Assembly: GCA_024695545.1 (NCBI GenBank)
Contig: JAILHZ010000157.1
Span: 1-11,089 of the forward strand
Direction: 5' to 3'
Origin: Clostridiales bacterium
GTDB lineage: Bacteria > Bacillota_A > Clostridia > Saccharofermentanales > Saccharofermentanaceae
Length of the DNA: 11,089 nt
Under the pieces are notes generated by a model that was not told where the DNA came from, did no database searches, and worked only from the letters and a program-made list of their open reading frames with translations. Within the stretch, counting starts at the first letter, position 1, and every line of letters starts with the position of its first letter. A program made the position numbers and the translations under genes. Positions 1-7,129 of this stretch are shown here, piece by piece.

Positions 1-1266
1 ACAACACCTGCAGGTTCTGACTGGACCAAGGTAACAGCTACCTTCGCTATTCCGGCCGGTGGTGTAAGTGCGAAGCTTTATCTCGAGACTAACGGAAATG
101 CAGATATGTATGTGGATGATTTCTCGGTAAGATATGCTGAGTTTACAGATGATGTCGAAGGAGCAACGAATATCTTCGGCACCAGATGGGGCGGCGCAGG
201 TAAGCTTTCTGTTGTTGATGATGAAGACGGAAAGGCTGTCGTTCTTACTGATAATGATCAGACCTATTACGGAATTGTATTTGATGCAAGTGCATATCTC
301 GGAAACGAGATCGATGTACAGTTTGATGCCAAGACAAACGACGAACTGGTGAAACTGTCGGGAGATATCGACAGCGTATGGCCGAACTATCTCTCTACAC
401 CTGCTACAGCCGGTAAGTACAAGTCTGTAGGCACAACGATCCGTGTTCCTTCGGAATACAATGCACTTAAGATGTATGTTGAGACCACAGGAACGGAAGA
501 TCTTTACCTGGATAACTTCCTGATCAGAAGAATCCCGGTAGGTCCGGAAGCAAAAGTTACATTTAACCTTTCCGCATTCGGCATGGAGAATGTAACCGTC
601 CTTGACCGTATCGGATACAGAATCCCGGCCGAGACATTTGCACTTCCTGAAGATAAGGAGATCACCGGCTGGTACAAGGATGCGGCCTGCACGGAGAAGT
701 TTGACTTCGGAACCGAGATCTTAAGCGGTAATATCACCCTTTATGCTACAGACGGAACGTCGCTTCCTACAACGGAAGACCCGACAAACGAGAATCCTTC
801 TACAGAGCAGCCTTCGACCCTTAAGGAATATAAGATCCTCGATGGCGCAGATCCGACGTACACACTCGGAAGCAGAAAGAATATCGTTATCCGTTCGGAA
901 GGCCCGATGTCAAATTACAAGAGCATCAGCTTTAATGATGTAAAGGTTCCTGGCATGGCTCTGACTATCACAGAAGGTTCAACGATCATTGATATTGATT
1001 CGCTCTACCTCGAGAGCCTTAAGGCTGGCCAGTACAGTGTCTACATTGAATTTGCCGACGGTTATTCGAAGACGACACTTACGATCGTTGAGGCCAGTGC
1101 TGACAAGGCAGCAGCGGCAGCGGACGCAGCAAATGAAGAGAAGAAGGGTGCTGTTGTTAAGACAGGTGATGTAGGTACTCCGATTCAGATCATCGCAATC
1201 TCGCTGGTTGCCCTTGGCGGAGTCCTCGCTGTTACGGTCATCAGAAAGAAGAAAAATCTTGAGTGA
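1..1266 (+). CDS. Secreted surface-anchored protein with carbohydrate-binding-like modules (5' partial)
   Basis: The frame is open from base 1, so the N-terminus and any catalytic domain lie outside the window; 421 residues are visible. In order they show the tail of one beta-sandwich module (residues 1-48), a second related module (about 50-180), an InlB-B/Flg_new-like repeat (about 180-250, with GWYKDAACTEKFDF), a Thr/Pro/Glu-rich linker (about 253-275), an X2-like Ig-fold domain (276-361), and a C-terminal tail. The first two modules end alike (YLETNGNADMYVDDF versus YVETTGTEDLYLDNF) and resemble the CBM4/9/22 type, which binds polysaccharide. The tail has VVKTGD (385-390), a hydrophobic helix (about 395-414) and RKKK. 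This is a sortase-like layout without a clean LPxTG, or a plain membrane anchor. The protein is probably part of a glycoside hydrolase or binding protein on the cell surface; the exact enzyme is unknown. Transcription ends at the hairpin just downstream. Confidence 0.75.
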   Translation, partial: TTPAGSDWTKVTATFAIPAGGVSAKLYLETNGNADMYVDDFSVRYAEFTDDVEGATNIFGTRWGGAGKLSVVDDEDGKAVVLTDNDQTYYGIVFDASAYLGNEIDVQFDAKTNDELVKLSGDIDSVWPNYLSTPATAGKYKSVGTTIRVPSEYNALKMYVETTGTEDLYLDNFLIRRIPVGPEAKVTFNLSAFGMENVTVLDRIGYRIPAETFALPEDKEITGWYKDAACTEKFDFGTEILSGNITLYATDGTSLPTTEDPTNENPSTEQPSTLKEYKILDGADPTYTLGSRKNIVIRSEGPMSNYKSISFNDVKVPGMALTITEGSTIIDIDSLYLESLKAGQYSVYIEFADGYSKTTLTIVEASADKAAAAADAANEEKKGAVVKTGDVGTPIQIIAISLVALGGVLAVTVIRKKKNLE

Positions 1267-1305
1267 TCCGAAACGGCGGACAAAACGTAGTGGTTAAACT
1301 GCAAT

Positions 1306-1345
1306 AAAAACCCCGGGAATCTGGAAACAGACTCCCGGGGTTTTT
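1306..1345. terminator. Bidirectional intrinsic terminator
   Basis: An inverted repeat has arms 1306-1323 and 1328-1345 around a GAAA tetraloop. Pairing is continuous except for one A/C mismatch (1319/1332), with a GC-rich core CCCCGGG/CCCGGGG. The outer arms are A5 on one side and T5 on the other, so each strand gives a hairpin followed by a U-tract. It lies between two convergent genes and should terminate both. Confidence 0.92.
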
Positions 1346-1367
1346 CAACATATATCTGCGCTGTTTT

Positions 1368-2075
1368 TCAATCTCTGGATCTGCTGTTTCCCAGGATCTG
1401 CAGGATACGGATGAACAGGTTGATGATGTCAAGATAGATGTCTACTGCGCTGTCGATTGCATTATCTACTGTCTTCGGATACTGCTGGGCTTTCCAGTAA
1501 TCGTAGCCGATATACAGGGAGAAGATGGCAGCTCCGAGCCATGCGAAGATATCCGAGCGGGAACGGAAGATCAGAAGGGAGAGAAGCTCTCCGACGATAA
1601 GACCGATCAGTGCGGCACAAAGGATACCGCCGATCTTAGCGAAGAAATTCGGGAATGCACATGAAAGAACGATCATGGCAAAGGTCGTTACCGCAGTAAT
1701 TATGATCGCCTGGAAAACAACGTCACCCATGCCTGCGGAAAGATATGCGGAAACCATAACGGAAACCATCAGACCCATCGGAACCACAAGTAAGTTATAT
1801 CCGAGAAAACTGATTGCCGGTGAACTCGATTTATGTGAGATGATGATGCCGACAGCGGCGAAGACAAGATATCCTACGCAGAGGATGATTGAATTTGATT
1901 TTGACTGGACCACCCAGTCCAGCATCGTCTCGCCGGCTACCGCACAAAGGATAATGTTTACCAGAAGACCGTAGAATACCGTGCCTCCGAGAAACAAGTT
2001 ATATTTCTGTTCGCTGATGGTATTCTCCGCGACCTCGGTCATTCTTTTTTCTTTTCTAGCTGAAGTCCAACTCAT
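1368..2075 (-). CDS. Bax inhibitor-1 (YetJ/TMBIM) family membrane protein
   Basis: This 235-residue integral membrane protein has six clear hydrophobic segments (about 30-52, 61-80, 86-112, 118-141, 147-170, 175-191) and a hydrophobic C-terminal helix. The C-terminal signature is that of the Bax inhibitor-1 family: IGYDYW (189-194) followed by YLDIINLFIRIL (214-225). Asp192 and Asp216 are 24 residues apart and correspond to the di-aspartate pair (Asp171/Asp195) of Bacillus subtilis YetJ, the pH-sensitive calcium-leak sensor, so the sensing pair appears intact. Length fits the family. ATG 2075 is chosen because AGGAGG (complement of 2083-2088) sits 7 bases upstream; the next in-frame Met, residue 12, lacks such a site. 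The gene is monocistronic, with its own promoter at 2118-2126 and the shared terminator at its end. Calcium leak is known for the family and only inferred here. Confidence 0.88.
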   Translation of the reverse strand: MSWTSARKEKRMTEVAENTISEQKYNLFLGGTVFYGLLVNIILCAVAGETMLDWVVQSKSNSIILCVGYLVFAAVGIIISHKSSSPAISFLGYNLLVVPMGLMVSVMVSAYLSAGMGDVVFQAIIITAVTTFAMIVLSCAFPNFFAKIGGILCAALIGLIVGELLSLLIFRSRSDIFAWLGAAIFSLYIGYDYWKAQQYPKTVDNAIDSAVDIYLDIINLFIRILQILGNSRSRD

Positions 2076-2117
2076 GTCTCAACCTCCTAAAGTTATCTTT
2101 TTCCCAACTCAACTTCT

Positions 2118-2126
2118 ATTATAACA
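2118..2126 (-). promoter_or_regulatory. Extended -10 promoter for the Bax inhibitor-1 gene
   Basis: Read on the minus strand, this is TGTTATAAT, a perfect extended -10 (TGnTATAAT), about 40 bases upstream of ATG 2075. No good -35 box is seen at 16-18 bp, as is common for extended -10 promoters. It is divergent from the promoter at 2171. Confidence 0.65.
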
Positions 2127-2170
2127 TGCATATTTCCACCTTTATATCATTTTTGTGTAAGCAGAAGAGA

Positions 2171-2179
2171 TGGTATAAT
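2171..2179 (+). promoter_or_regulatory. Extended -10 promoter for the membrane protein/lyase operon
   Basis: TGGTATAAT is a perfect extended -10. The upstream region 2151-2156 (TTTTGT, spacer 17) is at best a poor -35. Initiation would be expected near 2186, giving a leader of about 28 bases before ATG 2214. This also rules out the upstream in-frame ATG at 2178, which overlaps the -10 hexamer and would lie 5' of the transcript start. Confidence 0.65.
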
Positions 2180-2199
2180 GTGTTCCGGGTTAATTTTTT

Positions 2200-2216
2200 G
2201 GGGTGGTGGTTTTATG
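2200..2216 (+). promoter_or_regulatory. G-rich ribosome binding site deciding the start at 2214
   Basis: The sequence GGGGTGGTGG (2200-2209) lies 4 bases before ATG 2214. It is a degenerate Shine-Dalgarno, but it is the only purine-rich site available and agrees with a transcript starting near 2186. Confidence 0.55.
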
Positions 2217-2777
2217 TCTTTTAATGATACGCAGGTTTCAGGTTTAAAATCCTCTGGGATGAAAGACACCTTCGGAAGAATCCTCGGTGTTGCAGCTGCT
2301 TTATTAATGATAGCTAGTGTGCTCACTCCGCTTGTCACTACGACTCTGTCCCGAGGCAGAACGGATTCAGCGAAGTGGGATGTTTTCTATGAGGGATATG
2401 ACATGGCTGTCTTCTTTTCGACGTCCTTTGTGATCGTGGTATCGGTTGCGGCCATAGTGCTCGCCATTATTCAAACTAAAGAAACGAAAATAGCATATGT
2501 CGTTTGTTCCTGCTATTCAGTCATTTTCGGAATCTATGCGATATCGAAGATCAGTGATTTTACCAATGCTTTAAACAATCCGGGTCAAATATCAGATGGT
2601 CCGGTAACTTATCGGTACAGTTTTAAAAACAGAATGGAAAAGACATACGGCTACTACATTCTGATCGCCGCTGTTGTTGTTGCAGCCGTTGCCGGAATCT
2701 ATATGGTTATCAGCTTAAAAGGACGCGGGAAAACGGCTGCTCCTGCTGCTGACTATTCCCAGTTTGAACAAAAGTAA
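2214..2777 (+). CDS. Four-helix membrane protein of unknown function
   Basis: With the start at 2214 this is a 187-residue protein with four predicted membrane helices: about 23-45, 66-86, 93-110 and 147-168. The loop between helices 1 and 2 (46-65) has charged and aromatic residues (RGRTD, KWDVFYEGYD). The loop between helices 3 and 4 (111-146) is polar with several Tyr. The C-terminus is a short Ala/Pro tail ending FEQK. No enzyme motif or known family was recognised. An in-frame ATG at 2178 would give 199 residues, but it overlaps the -10 box and lacks a ribosome binding site. The next gene starts 25 bases after the stop with no terminator between, so the two are probably co-transcribed. 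A role linked to the secreted lyase is possible but rests only on adjacency. Confidence 0.75.
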   Translation: MSFNDTQVSGLKSSGMKDTFGRILGVAAALLMIASVLTPLVTTTLSRGRTDSAKWDVFYEGYDMAVFFSTSFVIVVSVAAIVLAIIQTKETKIAYVVCSCYSVIFGIYAISKISDFTNALNNPGQISDGPVTYRYSFKNRMEKTYGYYILIAAVVVAAVAGIYMVISLKGRGKTAAPAADYSQFEQK

Positions 2778-2802
2778 ATACATCGACGTAAGAGGTTATG
2801 AC

Positions 2803-5700
2803 ATGAAAAAGAGACTGCTGAGTGTTTTGCTAGTTATTGTACTGATTATCAACATTATGCCGGTTTGTGTCTGGGCGAAGGAAAGTTCGCAAACGGGAGA
2901 TTACGGTACTTTTGTCGATGGAGAAACAGTTATCGACGACATCATCAATAAGTACGGAGAGAATGTTCACCCGAGACTTATCATGACGGAGGAGAGGTTC
3001 GCCATGCTCCGGTCACACATCGGTGATGGTTCGGTGACGGATACTCTTCTCAAAGATCTTCGTAGCGAAGCGGAAAATATTATCAGTCGAAAAGCTAACA
3101 AACCCGCTGAAGAGGCCATCAAATATGCAAAAGATGGCGATGAGGGCATTCTCGAAATGTCGAAAAAGGTTCAGCGCAACGTTGCCACATTTGCTCTGGC
3201 ATATAATATTTTCGGCGACAAAAAATATGCCCGATATGCCTACGCAGATCTTGAAGCGGCTTGTAATTTTCCGGATTGGAATCCGCATCATTTCCTGGAT
3301 ACAGCTGAATTGTGTACAGCCTTTGCATACGCGTATGACTGGCTCTATCACTGGATGACTCCGGAGCAGAGGGATCTGATCAGGACCACCCTGATTGAAA
3401 AAGGCTTAAAACAGGTCATGGTGGATTATACGAAGTCGAAGAATGAATACTCTCGCTCGTACTACTGGTATCTGAATAATGAGGGAGACAACTGGCAGTT
3501 CGTGTGCACCGGCGGCACGAATCTCGCAGCTCTGGCGATTGCAGATGAATCGGATGCAAGAGATATTGCCTCGCAGGTTATAACCTACAGTTACAAAAGA
3601 GCTTATTACTGTGTACGTCTTGGATATGGCGCCGTAGATGGCAGCTACAAAGAGGGCCTGGGATATTGGGATTACGCCACATATTATCTTGGTCTGCAAT
3701 CCTCCGCACTGAAAAGTGCAACCGGAACCGACTATGGCCTGGCAGATTTTGATGGTGTAGAAAGATCTGCTGACTGGGTCCTCAGTATGAGCTCCAACAC
3801 ACATATATCATTCGATTTCGGTGATGACCGTACGGAAAGAAGAACCGACTGGGCTGTTTTTCTGTGGCTCGGCGAGCAGCTCAATTTACCGGCATTGTCT
3901 GCTATACGTCTCGAAAATCTCGCAAATAAACCGAAAAGTCAGGACTTTAACTACCTGGATGTGTTGTGGATCGACGAGAGTAAACAGACAGGCGAGAAAT
4001 TGAACAAAAAAACCGATGCCGGATTTGTCGGCGCATCAGATGCAAGCTTTAGAACCAATTGGAATAAAAGCGGTCTTGTCTCGGCACTTCATCTCGGCAA
4101 AAACGATTATGTGTTTCACGGACACTTTGATCTGGGCTCGTTCTATATCGAATCTAACGGACAGCGTTTTTTTACACATCTGGGAAATGAGAACTATCAG
4201 CTCAAAGACCGTAAGTATTCTTATCGGATCAAAGCGGAAGGGCACAATACGCTTGTCATCAATCCGACGTGGGATATTGATCAGGCGGACCTGGTGCAAT
4301 GCCTCGTAACTGAGTACAAAAGCGGAAATGAAGCCTACGCTGTAACGGACTTAACTGCCGCATATGCGCCGAGCGGCGCCAATAAAGTGATCCGCGGCAT
4401 GAAAATGATAAAGGATAAGGAATGCGTGATCATCCAGGATGAGATCTCTCTTAATAATGCGGGTGAGATTTACTGGTTCGCGCATACCAAGGGACAGATC
4501 CGGGTTTCATCTGACGGGAAAAGTGCGATAGTAACTGTCGGCTCTGACAGATTATGGGTGCAGCTTCTTAGTAGCGATGGTCAGTTTACTGTCATGGATG
4601 CGAAGCCTCTCCCGACATCCATGAATGTTCCGGGTGCAACGGATAACAGTGAGTATAGAAAGCTTGCGATCCATCTTACAAATACCAGGGATACAACGAT
4701 CTCCGTGGCCTGCATCCCGTTAAAAAGCGGCGAAACAAGTCCTTCGTGGACTCCGTCCGTGAAAGAGATCTCCGAATGGTCTAATGCGGGAACGGCGGAC
4801 TTTGGTGAGAAACTGTGCGGCTGTACTCTGAGTCTTTCCGGTGATATCGGCGTGAATTTCTATATGGATCTTTCGAAGGCGACTCTTTCTGATGACGCGT
4901 ATGTAGAGTTTGATGTTCCTTCCGGCAACAAGACCGTGACCCGGAAGATCTATGTAAAAGCGAAAGCGGGCGAGGACAGAACGGTCGCCGAGACCATTTC
5001 CGAAGGGAATACGACTTACCATATTTTCAAGTGCCAGGTATCGGCGAAGGATATTTCCTCCACGATCGGGCTTCGGATGGTCGATGGCGGAGAATACGGC
5101 AGGGAATATACTTATTCCGTGAAGCAATATGCCGATACGCTTCTTTCCCAGACAAACGTTAATGCCGAGTATAAGAAGGCCGAGCCTCTGGTAAAAGCAC
5201 TGGTGTGCTACTGCACGTGGGCCCAGGATTACTTTGAAATGGATGCCTCTCTTATCGATGAGAATTATCGGAATTACAATACTGTCTCTTCCGTTACCGC
5301 GCAGGAGGTGACTGCGGCGGCACCGGCTACCAAAGTTTCTCTTGATAAGCTGTCAGGCGTGACCTTTGAAGGCGCGACGATCTCACTTAAGTCGGAGACG
5401 ACTCTGTCGCTTTATTTCAGCAGCAGCGAGAAACTGACCTTCTCCTGCAATCGCGGCAATAAACTGGAAACATCGAAAGTAGACGGTTATCAGGTCGTTC
5501 GTATCCGCGGGATCGCTGCTTATGAACTCGATGAAGTCTTCGAAATGAAGGTCACCTGCGGAGGAAAAAATGATACGGTCAGATACAGCGTCATGAACTA
5601 TATGTCCAATATCTTCAACGGTGAGTATTCAGATACATGGGAGAATCTTGTAAAAGCACTGTATCTGTATCACAAGGCAGCAGTGGATTATATCAAATGA
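2803..5700 (+). CDS. Secreted heparinase II/III-superfamily polysaccharide lyase
   Basis: The 965-residue protein begins with a signal peptide: KKR, a hydrophobic core, and likely cleavage after VWA near residue 23. HPRLIMTEE (from His56) opens an alpha-helical lyase domain (to about 400) with NNEGDNWQF (225-233), CTGGTNLAALAI, and DGSYKEGLGYWDYAT (279-293). A beta-sandwich of the heparinase II/III C-terminal type follows, with VFHGHFDLGSF (His439, His441) and GHNTLVIN (His481). By analogy, Asn230, Tyr288 and His439 are candidates for the substrate-neutralising and acid/base residues of beta-elimination; this is inferred without alignment. The substrate, a uronate-containing polysaccharide, cannot be specified. 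Residues 667-812 and 845-965 are two divergent copies of one module, probably for surface or carbohydrate attachment. ATG 2803 is preferred over TTG 2764, which overlaps the upstream gene, because AGAGG lies 7 bases before it and the signal peptide then starts properly. Confidence 0.85.
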   Translation: MKKRLLSVLLVIVLIINIMPVCVWAKESSQTGDYGTFVDGETVIDDIINKYGENVHPRLIMTEERFAMLRSHIGDGSVTDTLLKDLRSEAENIISRKANKPAEEAIKYAKDGDEGILEMSKKVQRNVATFALAYNIFGDKKYARYAYADLEAACNFPDWNPHHFLDTAELCTAFAYAYDWLYHWMTPEQRDLIRTTLIEKGLKQVMVDYTKSKNEYSRSYYWYLNNEGDNWQFVCTGGTNLAALAIADESDARDIASQVITYSYKRAYYCVRLGYGAVDGSYKEGLGYWDYATYYLGLQSSALKSATGTDYGLADFDGVERSADWVLSMSSNTHISFDFGDDRTERRTDWAVFLWLGEQLNLPALSAIRLENLANKPKSQDFNYLDVLWIDESKQTGEKLNKKTDAGFVGASDASFRTNWNKSGLVSALHLGKNDYVFHGHFDLGSFYIESNGQRFFTHLGNENYQLKDRKYSYRIKAEGHNTLVINPTWDIDQADLVQCLVTEYKSGNEAYAVTDLTAAYAPSGANKVIRGMKMIKDKECVIIQDEISLNNAGEIYWFAHTKGQIRVSSDGKSAIVTVGSDRLWVQLLSSDGQFTVMDAKPLPTSMNVPGATDNSEYRKLAIHLTNTRDTTISVACIPLKSGETSPSWTPSVKEISEWSNAGTADFGEKLCGCTLSLSGDIGVNFYMDLSKATLSDDAYVEFDVPSGNKTVTRKIYVKAKAGEDRTVAETISEGNTTYHIFKCQVSAKDISSTIGLRMVDGGEYGREYTYSVKQYADTLLSQTNVNAEYKKAEPLVKALVCYCTWAQDYFEMDASLIDENYRNYNTVSSVTAQEVTAAAPATKVSLDKLSGVTFEGATISLKSETTLSLYFSSSEKLTFSCNRGNKLETSKVDGYQVVRIRGIAAYELDEVFEMKVTCGGKNDTVRYSVMNYMSNIFNGEYSDTWENLVKALYLYHKAAVDYIK

Positions 5701-5727
5701 TACCTGATGCAGCCCGGTTCGTGCCGA

Positions 5728-5757
5728 TTAAAAAGGATTCCTGCCGTTTGCTATAAT
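5728..5757 (+). promoter_or_regulatory. Promoter of the Nudix-APH fusion gene
   Basis: TATAAT at 5752-5757 is preceded by TG in extended -10 position (TGCTATAAT from 5749). TTAAAA at 5728-5733, spaced 18 bp, matches four of six -35 positions. Expected initiation is near 5764, leaving a leader of about 26 bases. A 10-bp palindrome, CTTTATAAAG (5767-5776), lies in the initially transcribed region. No terminator separates this promoter from the lyase gene, so some readthrough is possible. Confidence 0.6.
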
Positions 5758-5789
5758 AGGTTTATTCTTTATAAAGCAGGAACAGATCG

Positions 5790-7052
5790 ATGAAGAAACT
5801 GGATATTTTCGGAGAGAACTATTTCGGAAACTGGACGAAAACAAGAGCAGGCTGCCGGGCGGTCATCATTAAGGATGAGAAGATACTCATGTCCTATGAG
5901 ACGAAGACCGGCCAGTGGATGCTTCCGGGCGGCGGGCTCGAGGACAACGAGAGCGATGAAGAATGCGTGATCCGGGAAGTTTCGGAAGAGTGCGGTGTTC
6001 GGATCCGTCCCTCTTCCTGCGTACTTCAGATCGATGAATACTACGAAGACTTCAAGTGGGTCAATCTCTATTTTTTTGGAGAAGTGACCGGAGAGACGGA
6101 GATGCAGCTGACTGACCGGGAGATCGAGTGTGGCTTGGAGCCGAGATGGATGCCGATCAGTGAGATTTACCGGATTTTTTCGAAACATCAGGAATATGAC
6201 GGCACGGACGAGATGCGCCGCGGAATGTATCTTCGCGAATATATGGCGCTGTCGGAACTTCTGATCGACCGCCTTCCGGAGCCGATCCGTGAGAAGGTAT
6301 CCGGAAAGTCTTTTTCCTTAGACAAGACCGGCAAGTCCGGATCGACAGTCATGCTCTTTGACGACTGCGTCCTGAAGGTCATGCCGCTGGGGATGGAAGA
6401 TGAGAAAACGGTGCAGATGACACGCTGGCTTTCCGGCAAAGTGCCGGTACCGGAGATCCTCGCTTTTGAACAGGATGATCAGAAACAGTATCTTCTCATG
6501 AGCAAGGTACGGGGAACAATGTCCTGCGACAAATACTATCTGGAGCATCCGGATGAGATGGTTACGGTCCTTGCGGATACGCTGAAACTGCTCTGGAGTA
6601 TCGATATCTCGGACTGCCCCCGGGACTGTGGTCTGGAGCAGGAGCTTCAGAAGGCGAAAAGACAGGTGGAGGAACACCTGTATGATTTAGAGGATGCCGA
6701 GCCGGAGACCTTCGGCGAAGGCGGGTTTAAGAATCCGGAGGAGCTGCTCCAGTGGCTCTTCGACCATAAACCTTCCTATGAACCGGTCCTCTCCCACGGC
6801 GATTACTGCCTGCCGAATGTCTTTATCGAGAACGGGAAACTCAGCGGACTGATCGATCTGGGGAATGCCGGCATCGCGGACAAGTGGGAAGATATCGCCA
6901 TGTGTTACCGGAGCCTCAAGCATAACTTCGACGGGACATACGGCGGAAAAGTGTATGAAGGCTTCCGCCCGGAAGTGCTTTTCGAGAAGCTTGGCATCGA
7001 ACCGGACATGGAGAAGATCCGATACTATATTCTTTTAGATGAACTGTTTTAA
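5790..7052 (+). CDS. Nudix hydrolase fused to APH(3')-type aminoglycoside phosphotransferase domain
   Basis: This 420-residue protein has two complete enzyme domains. Residues 1 to about 155 are a Nudix domain with a perfect box (G-x5-E-x7-REVxEExGV) at Gly48-Val70, expected to bind Mg2+ and cleave a nucleoside-diphosphate-linked compound. Residues about 180-420 resemble APH(3')-IIIa. LKV with Lys196 and Glu205 fit the ATP-binding Lys/Glu pair; HGDYCLPN has the catalytic base Asp338 and Asn343; IDLGNAGIADKWEDIA has metal ligand Asp356. The spacings Asp-5-Asn and Asp-18-Asp equal those of Asp190/Asn195/Asp208 in APH(3')-IIIa. SIDISDCP and the terminal YYILLDELF are also shared, so the kinase end is intact. 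AGGAA lies 7 bases before the ATG. The kinase part could phosphorylate aminoglycosides or another hydroxylated substrate; resistance is not shown by sequence. No frameshift was seen between the domains. Confidence 0.88.
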   Translation: MKKLDIFGENYFGNWTKTRAGCRAVIIKDEKILMSYETKTGQWMLPGGGLEDNESDEECVIREVSEECGVRIRPSSCVLQIDEYYEDFKWVNLYFFGEVTGETEMQLTDREIECGLEPRWMPISEIYRIFSKHQEYDGTDEMRRGMYLREYMALSELLIDRLPEPIREKVSGKSFSLDKTGKSGSTVMLFDDCVLKVMPLGMEDEKTVQMTRWLSGKVPVPEILAFEQDDQKQYLLMSKVRGTMSCDKYYLEHPDEMVTVLADTLKLLWSIDISDCPRDCGLEQELQKAKRQVEEHLYDLEDAEPETFGEGGFKNPEELLQWLFDHKPSYEPVLSHGDYCLPNVFIENGKLSGLIDLGNAGIADKWEDIAMCYRSLKHNFDGTYGGKVYEGFRPEVLFEKLGIEPDMEKIRYYILLDELF

Positions 7053-7129
7053 ATATTCAGACAGCATGTGATCCTTGTTGTTCTGTCGGGGAATTTGTTT
7101 CGAATATTTCCGCTTCGTCATGTGTCTTA

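Noticed and set aside
2178..2213. Upstream in-frame ATG extending the four-helix protein by 12 residues
   Set aside because: It overlaps the -10 hexamer, would lie before the transcript start and has no ribosome binding site.
2764..2802. TTG start giving the lyase 13 more residues
   Set aside because: It overlaps the preceding gene, lacks a ribosome binding site and would place polar residues ahead of a normal signal peptide that starts at ATG 2803.
7051..7109. Inverted AAATATT/AATATTT repeats between the Nudix-APH and sigma genes
   Set aside because: They are seven AT-only base pairs 45 bases apart, expected by chance.
7088..7119. ECF-type autoregulatory promoter (GGAATT then CGTC) ahead of the sigma gene
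   Set aside because: The spacing of about 20 bp is longer than the usual 16-17 and the -35-like element lacks the AAC core.
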